Assembly (NCBI GenBank): GCA_036985855.1
Contig: BTQL01000022.1
Location: 1-31,085, forward strand
Length of the DNA stretch: 31,085 nucleotides
DNA from: B3-G11 sp036985855
GTDB lineage: Bacteria; Actinomycetota; Acidimicrobiia; Spongiisociales; UBA5794
Direction: 5' to 3'
Part shown: positions 1 through 7,469 of the stretch, piece by piece
Numbering within the stretch: the first letter of the stretch is position 1
Layout: every line of letters starts with the position of its first letter
Position numbers and translations under genes: made by a program
The notes under the pieces: generated by a model
What the model saw: only the letters and a program-made list of their open reading frames with translations
The model's database searches: none
What the model was told of the DNA's origin: nothing

Positions 1-976
1 CGGCGACACCGATCCACACGACGAGCGTGATCAGCACGGAGGCCTTTGGTCCGATCCGCTTTGCGAGCGCTCCAAGCATGAACGCACCGAAGACAGCAAT
101 GAACTGCACGACGAGAAAAGCAAGGGCGATGGTCTCGAGCTCGAGATCGAGCGTGTCCTCGGCGTAGGGCCCGGAGATGGCGATAACGGTTCCGATGCCC
201 GAGTTGTAGATGATGAACGCGATCACGAACAGTAAGAGTTGGGGAAATTCACGGAGTTTCTTCATCGTCGCGATCGTGCGAGCGAATCCGATCGACGCAT
301 ATTCCCCCACGCTTCTCTGCGCTGCTCCGCCCCGGTCGGCTGGGAGCCGCGCCAGGGACACGATCGAAAAGAGCACCCACCAGATGCCCGAACCAAAGAT
401 CGCGATCCGTGCCGCGAAAGTCTCATTGAGCGTGGCCCCGGGATCGTCGCTCGAAAACAGGATGAGCACGAGAGCGAAAAGGAGGTAGATGCCTCCGCCA
501 AGGTAGCCAAGTGCGAATCCCTTCGATGAAACCTGATCGATCGTGTCATCCGATGCGATTTCGGGAAGGAAGCCGTCGTAGAACACATTTGCTGCCACAA
601 AGCCGAACTGGCTCACGACAACGATCAGCAGGAAGAGGAAGACCTGGCCGTCGGGGACGAACGCAATGAGAACGGCGAATGCAGCACCGACGAGAGCGAA
701 GTTGCGAAGGAAGCGCTTCTTGGCGCCCGTGTAGTCGGCGACTGCGCCAAGAATCGGCATCGCGAGGAGCAGGATGATCGACCCGAGACCGATGAGAATC
801 GAAAACAGGGCCTCGCCGGACAGCCCCCAGTAGGTGTCGCCTTTCATGATCGTGCCGGTGAAGAAGGCTCCGATGACTGCACCGAATATGGTGATGTAGG
901 CCGAATTGGCCCAGTCGTACATCGCCCATCCGAAGATCGTTCGTTTGTCGTTCCGTGCGGGTGCCCCATTGGTCAT
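1..976 (-). CDS. UMF1/Atg22-type MFS transporter, C-terminus cut off by the window edge
   Basis: This is a polytopic membrane permease of the major facilitator superfamily. The N-terminus reads MTNGAPARNDKRTIFGWAMY followed by DWANSAY; the GWxxYDWANSAY motif is a hallmark of the UMF1/Atg22-like branch, whose substrates are mostly unknown. About 325 codons are visible, with several long hydrophobic segments (for example around residues 20-45, 57-80 and 88-125), and a basic loop with GAKKRF after the second segment, as in MFS loop 2-3. The ATG at 976 is the first start that includes the signature. The gene is divergent from the lipoprotein gene that starts at 1056, with about 80 bp between them. 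The frame is still open at base 1, so the remaining helices lie outside the window. The family call is secure; the substrate is unknown. Confidence 0.85.
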   Translation of the reverse strand, partial: MTNGAPARNDKRTIFGWAMYDWANSAYITIFGAVIGAFFTGTIMKGDTYWGLSGEALFSILIGLGSIILLLAMPILGAVADYTGAKKRFLRNFALVGAAFAVLIAFVPDGQVFLFLLIVVVSQFGFVAANVFYDGFLPEIASDDTIDQVSSKGFALGYLGGGIYLLFALVLILFSSDDPGATLNETFAARIAIFGSGIWWVLFSIVSLARLPADRGGAAQRSVGEYASIGFARTIATMKKLREFPQLLLFVIAFIIYNSGIGTVIAISGPYAEDTLDLELETIALAFLVVQFIAVFGAFMLGALAKRIGPKASVLITLVVWIGVA

Positions 977-1055
977 GGTGCCATCCTAAAGCCAAGACAT
1001 GGCGGTACGCGGCTCGTGCCATCGCTTGTTTGACCGCAGGGTTACTCTCCCCGAG

Positions 1056-2447
1056 GTGCTGAAGACTCCCTATTCCCCCAGGATCATGATTCTGGTCGCC
1101 GTCATCGTGGCGTTGGCTCTGACGGCCGCTGCATGTGATTCGTCTGGTGGCACGCAGACGTCGACCGTCCCGCCTCAGGAGGCCACGTCGGCAACCGTTG
1201 CAACCACCACGACCGCGGCCCCCCTCACAGCAATTCCACCGAACTCGATTCCAGGGGAGAACTCGCCATCGATTCCTTCTGATGTTGGCGAAGCGATGCG
1301 AGCCCAAGTCGGTGTACTGATCCTCGATGTCGAGGAGAGTAGGGGTCTACCCTTCCTCGAGATTCCAACGGTGACGATTCTCGACGAGACGGACTTCACC
1401 GCACGCGTGACCGCGACGCTGGAGAAGGAGCTCGATCCCGAAGAGGTAGCCGGAGACCAGGCGCTTTTCGAGCTCCTCGGGATGCTCGACGCGTCGACCG
1501 ATCTCTATCGGTTACTCATCGACTTGTCCACAGAAGGGATCCTTGGTTTCTACGACCCCGACGCGGGGGAGCTCGTGGTCCCTGTCTCGGCTGACGGGAT
1601 ATCACCGTTTCAAGAGCTCACCATCACCCATGAACTCGTTCATGCGCTCACAAACCAGCAGTTCGAATACAACGATGTGTATGAGCAGCGAATCGAGGAG
1701 GGCACACGCGACGACGCGGCGGCTATTCTTGCATTGCTCGAGGGTGATGCCACCTATCAGCAATTCCTGTATCTCGAATCGATGGATCCCGCTGATGCGG
1801 CGAACGCTGTGCTCGAGTGGCGGTCTTTCGATCGGTCCGTACTCGACAGTGTCCCACGTTGGATCCAACAGGATCTTGCCTTTCCCTATGAGCAAGGTCT
1901 CGTGTTCGCAGGTGCTCTCGTGGTCGACGAGGGCTTGAAGGGTTTGGATGGGGCGTATCTTCAGCTCCCCATCAGCTCCGAGCAGATTCTCCATCCGGAG
2001 AAGTACGCTCGCTCCGAGCAGCCGTCAGCACTCGCTTCGCTTACGGTGGAGCTAACCGGATGGGAGCTCTTCGACGAGGCGACGTTTGGAGAGTGGGGTA
2101 TTCGCATGATCCTGCTGGACTCCCTTCGCCCTGGGGCCGTCACCCAGGCCGCAGCCGGATGGGGCAACGACACCTATCGAGTGTTCCTCAACGGCGATGA
2201 CACGGCGATCGCGTGGGTGTACGACGGTGAGACCATTGAAGATGCGGAGGAACTGGCGGATGGTTTGATCGCTCACATTCGTGGCACGATGGACGCGGGA
2301 ACTCCGGAGGAATCCGGCGGAGGACTTCTGTTCAGCGGCGGCTCGACCTATGTCTTCATCGATCGCGTAGACGATCAGATTTTCTTCGTGGCGTCGACAG
2401 ACCCGGCTGCAGGTGCATCTCTGCGTGAACAACTAGGAGAGCGTTGA
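1056..2447 (+). CDS. Secreted lipoprotein with a gluzincin-like zinc metallopeptidase motif
   Basis: This is a predicted lipoprotein of about 463 residues. After a short basic start comes a hydrophobic stretch (MILVAVIVALALTAAAC) ending in a lipobox-like cysteine near residue 27, followed by a Thr/Ala-rich linker. The mature part contains HELVH at residues 192-196, an HExxH zinc site, and LLEGDATY with Glu229. HExxH plus a downstream Glu in EGDA is the arrangement of gluzincin-type metallopeptidases, and similar HELxHA...EGDA pairs occur in secreted proteins of unknown function. I therefore infer an extracytoplasmic zinc protease or a relic of one. The GTG at 1056 is chosen because it gives a normal signal peptide; an ATG at 999 would add an atypical 19-residue extension, and an ATG at 1086 would remove the basic n-region. 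None of the three has a clear ribosome binding site. The substrate is unknown. Confidence 0.75.
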   Translation: MLKTPYSPRIMILVAVIVALALTAAACDSSGGTQTSTVPPQEATSATVATTTTAAPLTAIPPNSIPGENSPSIPSDVGEAMRAQVGVLILDVEESRGLPFLEIPTVTILDETDFTARVTATLEKELDPEEVAGDQALFELLGMLDASTDLYRLLIDLSTEGILGFYDPDAGELVVPVSADGISPFQELTITHELVHALTNQQFEYNDVYEQRIEEGTRDDAAAILALLEGDATYQQFLYLESMDPADAANAVLEWRSFDRSVLDSVPRWIQQDLAFPYEQGLVFAGALVVDEGLKGLDGAYLQLPISSEQILHPEKYARSEQPSALASLTVELTGWELFDEATFGEWGIRMILLDSLRPGAVTQAAAGWGNDTYRVFLNGDDTAIAWVYDGETIEDAEELADGLIAHIRGTMDAGTPEESGGGLLFSGGSTYVFIDRVDDQIFFVASTDPAAGASLREQLGER

Positions 2448-2498
2448 GAAGCCATCAGCTATCTCCGCTCTTCCCGACAACCGGCGCCTGAAACACGA

Positions 2499-2568
2499 CG
2501 TTCTTCCATTCACCGGTCGCGCGGTGTACACAGTTGCTGTGAACATTGTCGAAAGGATGGGAAGAACG
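2499..2568. other. Nested inverted repeats, possible three-way RNA fold or bidirectional terminator
   Basis: The outer arms CGTTCTTCC (2499-2507) and GGAAGAACG (2560-2568) are perfectly complementary and extend by AT/AT with one bulged G. Inside lie two further perfect hairpins: CACCG-GTCGCG-CGGTG (2511-2526) and CACAG-TTG-CTGTG (2529-2541). All pairs in these arms are Watson-Crick, so the fold is possible on either strand. It sits between the convergent lipoprotein gene (+) and bL37 (-). There is no T-tract. It may act as a factor-dependent terminator or a small structured RNA. Confidence 0.35.
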
Positions 2569-2579
2569 GCGTACTTGGA

Positions 2580-2663
2580 TCAGCCGCGGCCGGCGTTGGG
2601 CTTGCGGCCGTGGTTCGCCTTTGAGCGGCGAGCGCGGAGTTTGCGTCGTTTTGCCTTTGCCAT
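2580..2663 (-). CDS. Ribosomal protein bL37, 27 residues
   Basis: This is a very short gene encoding a 27-residue, extremely basic peptide that begins MAKAKRRKLRARRSKA and ends in NHGRKPNAGRG. The KANHG-[KR]-[KR]-PNA core matches my recollection of bL37, the small 50S subunit protein found in mycobacterial ribosome structures and conserved in Actinobacteria; here it has three extra residues (GRG) at the end. The ATG at 2663 is the only sensible start. No Shine-Dalgarno is visible; a TACGCT element 9 nt upstream of the ATG could be a -10 for a leaderless or nearly leaderless mRNA. The gene is divergent from the DUF192-like gene (27 bp gap) and lies convergently with the lipoprotein gene. It falls below common gene-calling length limits. 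It supports an actinobacterial assignment. Confidence 0.85.
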   Translation of the reverse strand: MAKAKRRKLRARRSKANHGRKPNAGRG

Positions 2664-2690
2664 AGTGCGACAAGCGTACCAATCACCCTG

Positions 2691-3035
2691 ATGTACCGCA
2701 GAATTCGCCTATCTGAGGACGCGTCGAACCCGACATGGTTCGTTGATGACGTTCGAATGCTCATGACAACGTTCGGTCGGCTCAAAGGGATTTCGGGATC
2801 GCCGGTGATGCTGTTGACGCGATCGATCCACACATTCACTCTGGGTCACCCCATCGCGGTCGTGGCGCTGGATCTCGACGGCGTCGTAGTTTCGGCCTCC
2901 GTCATGCAGCCAGGACGGATGCTCGACTTCCGCACGCGCCGATGGGTCGTCGAGACATCCCCCGGTGGTCATCTGCCACGAGTTGGCACGAGGATCATTG
3001 CATCTACCATGCCAGAGCAATGCCAGGCACATTGA
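2691..3035 (+). CDS. DUF192-like small protein
   Basis: A 114-residue protein. The C-terminal part (roughly residues 42-95) follows the DUF192 pattern: MLLTRSIHTFTLGHPIAVVA, then LDLDGVVVSASVMQPGRM and a terminal VVETSPGGHL. In the family this corresponds to 'aMrtfgM...DvvFlD.dG.Vv....l.P.r......vlE.p.G'. The family is a small beta fold, often secreted in other bacteria, with no established enzymatic role. No signal peptide is visible here. The stop codon overlaps the first codons of rsmI (ATG at 3020) by 16 nt in another frame, which suggests coupled translation. The start is ATG 2691, immediately divergent from bL37. The assignment rests on pattern similarity only. Confidence 0.6.
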   Translation: MYRRIRLSEDASNPTWFVDDVRMLMTTFGRLKGISGSPVMLLTRSIHTFTLGHPIAVVALDLDGVVVSASVMQPGRMLDFRTRRWVVETSPGGHLPRVGTRIIASTMPEQCQAH

Positions 3036-3847
3036 TCCTCTGCGCGACACCTATAGGGAACCTCGGGGATCTCTCGGATCGCGCGTCCAAGACTCTCTCG
3101 AGCGCAGATGTCATCTATGCCGAAGACACCAGACGAACGGGCAAGCTCCTCAAACACATAGGCGCTTCGGTTCCGATGAAGAGCTTCTACGCCCACAACG
3201 AGAAATCAAGGCTCAGCGAACTCACTGCCCACCTCGAGCAGGGGCACACGGTTGTGCTCGTATCCGACGCAGGAATGCCTGTCGTGTCCGACCCGGGGAT
3301 GTCTGCGGTGGATACGGCGATCAGGCTCGGAGCTACGGTCACAGCGGTGCCGGGACCGTCTGCAGTCGTGACGGCGGTAGCGGTTTCCGGGTTTGACGGC
3401 GACCGTTTCGCCTTCGAAGGATTCCTGCCCCGCAAGGGAGCGGCGCGTGCACGCGTTCTCGAGGCCATCGGCACAGAGGGCCGCACGGTCGTTCTGTTTT
3501 CAGCGCCCGGAAGGGTGGCAAAGGATCTCGATGATCTCTCCGGTCATGTGTTGCCCGATCGAAGAGTCGTTCTCGCAAGAGAACTGACGAAGCTCCACGA
3601 AGAGGTGTGGCGTGGGACATTGGATGAGGCGATCTCACACTGGAGTCGGCGAGAGAACGTTCGCGGTGAGTTCACCGTGGTCATCGAGGCTGCACCGTAC
3701 CTAGCGCCGGACATCGCCAAAGCGCAGGACGCGGCGAAACGCCTGATCGATCAGGGTTCCACCGCGTCCGACGCGGTGCGTCAAGTCGCAGCGAGCACCG
3801 GCGTGAGCCGGCGAGAGCTGTATGACCTCGTCGTCAAGGATCGCTAG
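3020..3847 (+). CDS. rsmI: 16S rRNA (cytidine(1402)-2'-O)-methyltransferase
   Basis: RsmI methylates the 2'-OH of C1402 in the decoding centre of 16S rRNA, using S-adenosylmethionine. The 275-residue product starts MPGTLILCATPIGNLGD, the typical N-terminus of this tetrapyrrole-methylase-fold enzyme. It contains YAEDTRRTGKLL, LVSDAGMPVVSDPG and VTAVPGPSAV, which are the SAM-binding and signature motifs, and a C-terminal helical region ending in SRRELYDLVV. An ATG at 2942 would add a non-homologous 26-residue stretch, so ATG 3020 is preferred; it overlaps the end of the preceding gene. The stop codon shares bases with the stop of the convergent AbrB-type gene. Length and motifs are complete. 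Confidence 0.95.
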   Translation: MPGTLILCATPIGNLGDLSDRASKTLSSADVIYAEDTRRTGKLLKHIGASVPMKSFYAHNEKSRLSELTAHLEQGHTVVLVSDAGMPVVSDPGMSAVDTAIRLGATVTAVPGPSAVVTAVAVSGFDGDRFAFEGFLPRKGAARARVLEAIGTEGRTVVLFSAPGRVAKDLDDLSGHVLPDRRVVLARELTKLHEEVWRGTLDEAISHWSRRENVRGEFTVVIEAAPYLAPDIAKAQDAAKRLIDQGSTASDAVRQVAASTGVSRRELYDLVVKDR

Positions 3848-4071
3848 ATCGCAGAGATCTTGTCGCGACAGGGCTTACACACTCCCCGACCTTCGAAGTC
3901 CGCTACGCCTTCATCGCTTCCGCAAAAGACGCATACGGCATCGAGCTTGCGGAGAACGATCCCACCATTCTCCACGCTTATCGCTAATTCGTCCCCCTCA
4001 TGGATATTGAAAAGTCGGCGGGTTTCCGCCGGAACGACGATCCTTCCAAGGTCGTCGATCTTCCTGACCAT
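3844..4071 (-). CDS. AbrB/SpoVT-type regulator with C-terminal zinc ribbon
   Basis: This is a 75-residue DNA-binding protein. Residues 1-45 (MVRKIDDLGRIVVPAETRRL, then FNIHEGDELAISVENGGIVL) form a classical AbrB/MazE swapped-hairpin domain very like the N-terminal domain of Bacillus AbrB. The tail has VCVFCG and GVCKPCRD, two CxxC pairs that probably bind zinc. It is probably a transition-state or global-type transcriptional regulator; its targets cannot be read from the sequence. The ATG at 4071 matches the family start, and a TTG four codons upstream is possible. It is convergent with rsmI, with overlapping stop codons, and divergent from metG, so it could act on the 129-bp metG upstream region, though no operator was identified. 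Confidence 0.88.
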   Translation of the reverse strand: MVRKIDDLGRIVVPAETRRLFNIHEGDELAISVENGGIVLRKLDAVCVFCGSDEGVADFEGRGVCKPCRDKISAI

Positions 4072-4187
4072 GAGTGTGTCCAAAACCTGAACCTCCGTTG
4101 TACGTGTCGGCCTGGCACCGACTCGGACATGGTACCGCTGTCGGGCTGGAAACCGTTCCCAGTGGGCGGCCACCGCTGTTGAGGCGG

Positions 4188-4193
4188 TAGCAT
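4188..4193 (+). promoter_or_regulatory. Possible -10 element for a leaderless metG mRNA
   Basis: TAGCAT ends 7 nt before the metG ATG, which places the expected transcription start on or next to the A of the start codon. There is no Shine-Dalgarno before this ATG, consistent with a leaderless message. No convincing -35 element is visible at 16-19 bp, so this is a weak call. Confidence 0.3.
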
Positions 4194-4200
4194 CGCTGCC

Positions 4201-5859
4201 ATGACCGACACACAGAAGAAGAAGAAGGTCCTCGTCGCCGTTGCATGGCCATACGCCCAGGGATCGCTGCACCTTGGACACATGGGTGGGGCGTATCTGC
4301 CCTCCGACATCTATGCGCGTTTCCGCCGCTCAGTTGGTGACGATGTTCTGATGGTGTCGGGGTCTGACGTTCACGGGACGCCGATCACGGTCAAAGCTGA
4401 CGAACTCGGATGGACGCCTCAAGAGATCGTTGACAAGTATCACCCGGAGTTTCTGACCTACTGGGAAGATCTCGATATCGACTTCGATCTCTTCACCACG
4501 ACAGGTACCGAAACACATAAGAGGGTTGTCCAGGACTTCTTTCTCAAACTGCTCGAAAACGGTTATCTCTACACCGAAACGTCGGAGCAGTACTTCGATG
4601 AGCAGGCCGAACGTTTCCTCCCTGATCGCTATGTCGAAGGTACATGCCCGCATTGCGGGTATGTGGATGCGCGTGGAGATCAGTGCGACAATTGCGGCAA
4701 GACTCTCGACCCGACCGATCTTCTCGACCCGAGGTCGAAGCTTTCGGGATCTGCACCCGTATTGAAGGAGACCGAGCACTATTACTGGAAGCTGAGCGCC
4801 TTCAACGAGCCGATGCTCGAGTGGCTGAAGTCAAGACGGGGGTGGCGGCCGCACGTCATCAATTTCGCCGTTGGCATGGTCGACGAAGGCCTCCACGACA
4901 GGGCCTTTACGCGTGACCTCGACTGGGGGATCCCCATCCCCGTCGATGATCTTGGTCAGGGGAAATCGATATACGTCTGGTGGGAGGCCGTCATGGGTTA
5001 TCTGTCTGCACCCCAGGAATGGGCAGACCAGCAGGGCACGCCTGACGCATGGAAGGCCTGGTGGGAGGATCCAGCTGCGGAGACGTTCTACTTCGTGGGC
5101 AAGGACAATATTCCTTTCCACGCCATCTATTGGCCTGCACTCATCATGGGGCATGGAGGACTCAATCTTCCGACAGACGTTCCGGCAAACCAGCACATCA
5201 CCTTCGGTGGAGAGAAGGCTTCCAAGTCTCGCGGCATTGGCAGACCGCTCGGCTGGTACCTCGACCGCTTCGAGCCCGACTCGTTGCGTTATGCGCTCGC
5301 TCAATCGCTTCCGGAATCAAACGACACCGACCTATCTGATGGCGAGATCGTCCGCAGGATCAACGAAGAGCTTGTCGCAACCTGGGGCAATCTTGTCAAC
5401 CGTGTCGTGTCGATGACCAACCGCTACTTCGATGGCGTCGTGCCCAAACCCGGTGTGCTTGCCGAAGCCGATGGGATAGCGCTGACTAACCGAACCCAGA
5501 CTCTCAAGGATGTGTCCGACCTGCTCTACGCGGTCAAGCTTCGCGCAGGTATCGCCCGGGCCATGGCCGGCGCCCAGGAAGCCAACGCGTACCTCAATGA
5601 TCTTGCCCCTTGGACAACAGCCAAGACAGATATGGATCGGACGGGTACGACCCTGTGGGTGGCCCTCCAGATGATCGCGGGCACCGCTGTAGCTCTTTCA
5701 CCGTATCTCCCGCGTACATCGCGGCAGGTCCTCGTTGCGCTGGGCACTCCGGTCAGACTCAGAGTTCCAGCGTGGGAGGCTCCAGAGGTTGTTTCAGGAA
5801 CGAAGCTTGGGGAACTCGGTCCGCTGTTCGCCAAGGCTGAGCTTGAAGCCGCGTCCTGA
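4201..5859 (+). CDS. metG: Methionine--tRNA ligase
   Basis: MetRS activates methionine with ATP and charges initiator and elongator tRNA-Met. The product has 552 residues. The class I signature HLGH is at residues 24-27 (in AWPYAQGSLHLGHMGG), the KMSKS-type loop is KASKS at residues 339-343, and the connective-peptide zinc knuckle is CPHC...CDNC (C149, C152, C162, C165). The region WWEAVMGYLSA is also typical. The protein ends shortly after the anticodon-binding helical domain, so it lacks the optional C-terminal EMAP-II-like tRNA-binding domain. The ATG at 4201 has no obvious ribosome binding site. tatD starts one base after the stop codon, and the metG-tatD-rsmA order is a common bacterial arrangement. 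Confidence 0.97.
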   Translation: MTDTQKKKKVLVAVAWPYAQGSLHLGHMGGAYLPSDIYARFRRSVGDDVLMVSGSDVHGTPITVKADELGWTPQEIVDKYHPEFLTYWEDLDIDFDLFTTTGTETHKRVVQDFFLKLLENGYLYTETSEQYFDEQAERFLPDRYVEGTCPHCGYVDARGDQCDNCGKTLDPTDLLDPRSKLSGSAPVLKETEHYYWKLSAFNEPMLEWLKSRRGWRPHVINFAVGMVDEGLHDRAFTRDLDWGIPIPVDDLGQGKSIYVWWEAVMGYLSAPQEWADQQGTPDAWKAWWEDPAAETFYFVGKDNIPFHAIYWPALIMGHGGLNLPTDVPANQHITFGGEKASKSRGIGRPLGWYLDRFEPDSLRYALAQSLPESNDTDLSDGEIVRRINEELVATWGNLVNRVVSMTNRYFDGVVPKPGVLAEADGIALTNRTQTLKDVSDLLYAVKLRAGIARAMAGAQEANAYLNDLAPWTTAKTDMDRTGTTLWVALQMIAGTAVALSPYLPRTSRQVLVALGTPVRLRVPAWEAPEVVSGTKLGELGPLFAKAELEAAS

Positions 5860-5860
5860 A

Positions 5861-6646
5861 GTGGAATCAGAGGCAGCCTCATCGAGTTCGTGGGTGGACA
5901 CTCACGGACATCTGTTCCTCATGGAGGACGACCCGGGTACCGTGCTGGATCGAGCTGTCGATGCCGGCGTCGCATGGTTGCTCTGTCCTGGAGTGGACGT
6001 TGCAACGTCTGAGCACAGCAGGGATCTGGCGGAGCGGTTCAGTGACCGCGTGCTCTGGTCCGCTGGTCTGCACCCGCACGAAGCAACGAAGTGGCCCGAT
6101 GTTGCAGATCGAATCGCTGATCTCGCAAAGGACGCGGCTGCGATAGGGGAGTGTGGCCTCGATTGGTACCGCAACTTGTCTCCCCGCGACGACCAGCTCA
6201 GGGCGTTCGACGACCAGCTCTCGATGGCAGCGGAGCTCGACAAGCCGATCATCATCCACTGCAGAGACGCTTTCAGAGACGTGTATGGGATGCTCGAACG
6301 AGCGGACCTCGGAGAGCATGCCGTGCTGCATTGTTGGACCGGCGGATCGAAGTGGACGAAGCGCTTTCGTGATCTCGGTGTCACTTTCTCATTCGCCGGT
6401 CCACTCACGTATACGACGGGTGAAGCCCTGCGTTTGGCAGCCGAACATGTGCCGCGGGAGCGCACGATGGTCGAGACAGACAGCCCGTATCTCACACCGG
6501 AGCCGTTGCGTGGAGAGGCGAACGAACCCGCCAACGTCGTGCATACAGGCGAGGCTCTTGCGAGAATATGGGGAATCGATGGCGGTGAGGTTGCGAGGCT
6601 CACATCAGAGACCGCTGCCAGGGTTTTTGGATCCCCTCGTGGCTGA
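5861..6646 (+). CDS. tatD: TatD-family metal-dependent hydrolase (DNase-like)
   Basis: A 261-residue TIM-barrel amidohydrolase of the TatD family. Members are metal-dependent 3'-5' nucleases, and in several bacteria they are neighbours of metG and rsmA. All metal ligands are visible: DTHGH (H15, H17), GECGLDW (E97), IIIHCRD (H133), HCWTGG (H157) and ETDSPYLTPEPLRG (D207). The GTG at 5861 is chosen because it lies 1 nt after the metG stop and keeps the essential HxH motif; the next ATG would remove that motif, while starting further upstream would run through metG. The stop codon overlaps the GTG start of rsmA by 8 nt. It is most likely translated by coupling from metG. The physiological substrate is uncertain. 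Confidence 0.93.
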   Translation: MESEAASSSSWVDTHGHLFLMEDDPGTVLDRAVDAGVAWLLCPGVDVATSEHSRDLAERFSDRVLWSAGLHPHEATKWPDVADRIADLAKDAAAIGECGLDWYRNLSPRDDQLRAFDDQLSMAAELDKPIIIHCRDAFRDVYGMLERADLGEHAVLHCWTGGSKWTKRFRDLGVTFSFAGPLTYTTGEALRLAAEHVPRERTMVETDSPYLTPEPLRGEANEPANVVHTGEALARIWGIDGGEVARLTSETAARVFGSPRG

Positions 6647-7469
6647 AGATGGCACTCAGACACGGAACGAGATCCGTCGGCTGCTTGCCGCTCACAACCA
6701 CAGTCCGACATATTCATACGGTCAGAACTTCCTTGCCGATCCGAACATCGTCAGGCGAATCGTCGCTCTGGCAGATCTAGACGAGACCTCCAAAGTTGTG
6801 GAGATCGGAGCGGGAACAGGTGCAATCACGGCTGCGCTGTCTATGTGCGCGGGCACGGTCGTCGCATACGAGATCGATGAGTCGCTTGCCTCGATTCTCG
6901 CGGAGACAGTTGGTGGACTCGAAGGCGTGGAGCTTCGGTTTGATGACGCTTCGCGCCTCGATCTGGGTGAGGCCCTTGGTCAGGGTCCATGGACGTTCGT
7001 CGCGAACCTGCCATACAACGTGGGCACTGGAATCGTGCTCGACGCCCTTCAGCACGCGCCTCAGATCGAGCGCTTCGTTGTCATGATGCAGAAGGAAGTC
7101 GCCGATAGGCTGGTTGCCCATGCAGGAACAAAGACCTATGGATTGCCGTCGGTGGTTGTAGGACTCTACGCGAGGAGCAGTTTCGTGTTCGTGGTACCTC
7201 CCCAGGTCGTTGAGCCTCGGCCGCGAGTGGATTCCGCAGTGATCCTGCTCGATCGGATCGAAGCTCCGGCATCGGCGTCTCGCGCCGTGGAGATCGCTGC
7301 GGAAGCTTTTGGTCGGAGACGGAAGATGCTGAGGCGCTCACTCTCGGGTGTCCTATCTGATCCCCAAAGGATTCTCACTGAGGCAGGCATTGATCCAAAG
7401 GCACGGCCGGAGCAGCTCTCCCCACTCGACTTCGTGTGCATCGCAGATGCTGAGGAGCGGGAGCGATGA
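6639..7469 (+). CDS. rsmA: 16S rRNA (adenine(1518)-N6/adenine(1519)-N6)-dimethyltransferase
   Basis: RsmA (KsgA) dimethylates two adjacent adenines in helix 45 of 16S rRNA during late 30S assembly. The 276-residue product contains the N-terminal SYGQNFLADPNIVRRIV, the SAM-binding motif I EIGAGTGAIT (residues 55-64) and the catalytic motif IV NLPYN (residues 123-127). These are followed by VVMMQKEVADRL, PPQVVEPRPRVDSAVI and FGRRRKMLRRSLSG. The GTG at 6639 overlaps the end of tatD and matches the usual length; more upstream starts would read through tatD in a different frame. Its own stop overlaps the ispE ATG by 4 nt (ATGA). The tatD-rsmA-ispE run is therefore probably one translationally coupled unit. 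Confidence 0.96.
   Translation: MAEDGTQTRNEIRRLLAAHNHSPTYSYGQNFLADPNIVRRIVALADLDETSKVVEIGAGTGAITAALSMCAGTVVAYEIDESLASILAETVGGLEGVELRFDDASRLDLGEALGQGPWTFVANLPYNVGTGIVLDALQHAPQIERFVVMMQKEVADRLVAHAGTKTYGLPSVVVGLYARSSFVFVVPPQVVEPRPRVDSAVILLDRIEAPASASRAVEIAAEAFGRRRKMLRRSLSGVLSDPQRILTEAGIDPKARPEQLSPLDFVCIADAEERER

Noticed and set aside
546..1307. Long open frame on the minus strand (253 codons) overlapping the MFS start and the lipoprotein gene.
   Set aside because: It is very Arg/Gly/His-rich, a typical shadow of high-GC coding sequence, and overlaps two better-supported genes.
6153..6638. A 162-residue N-terminal extension of rsmA.
   Set aside because: It overlaps the tatD coding sequence out of frame and has no homology to RsmA. 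GTG 6639 gives the normal length.
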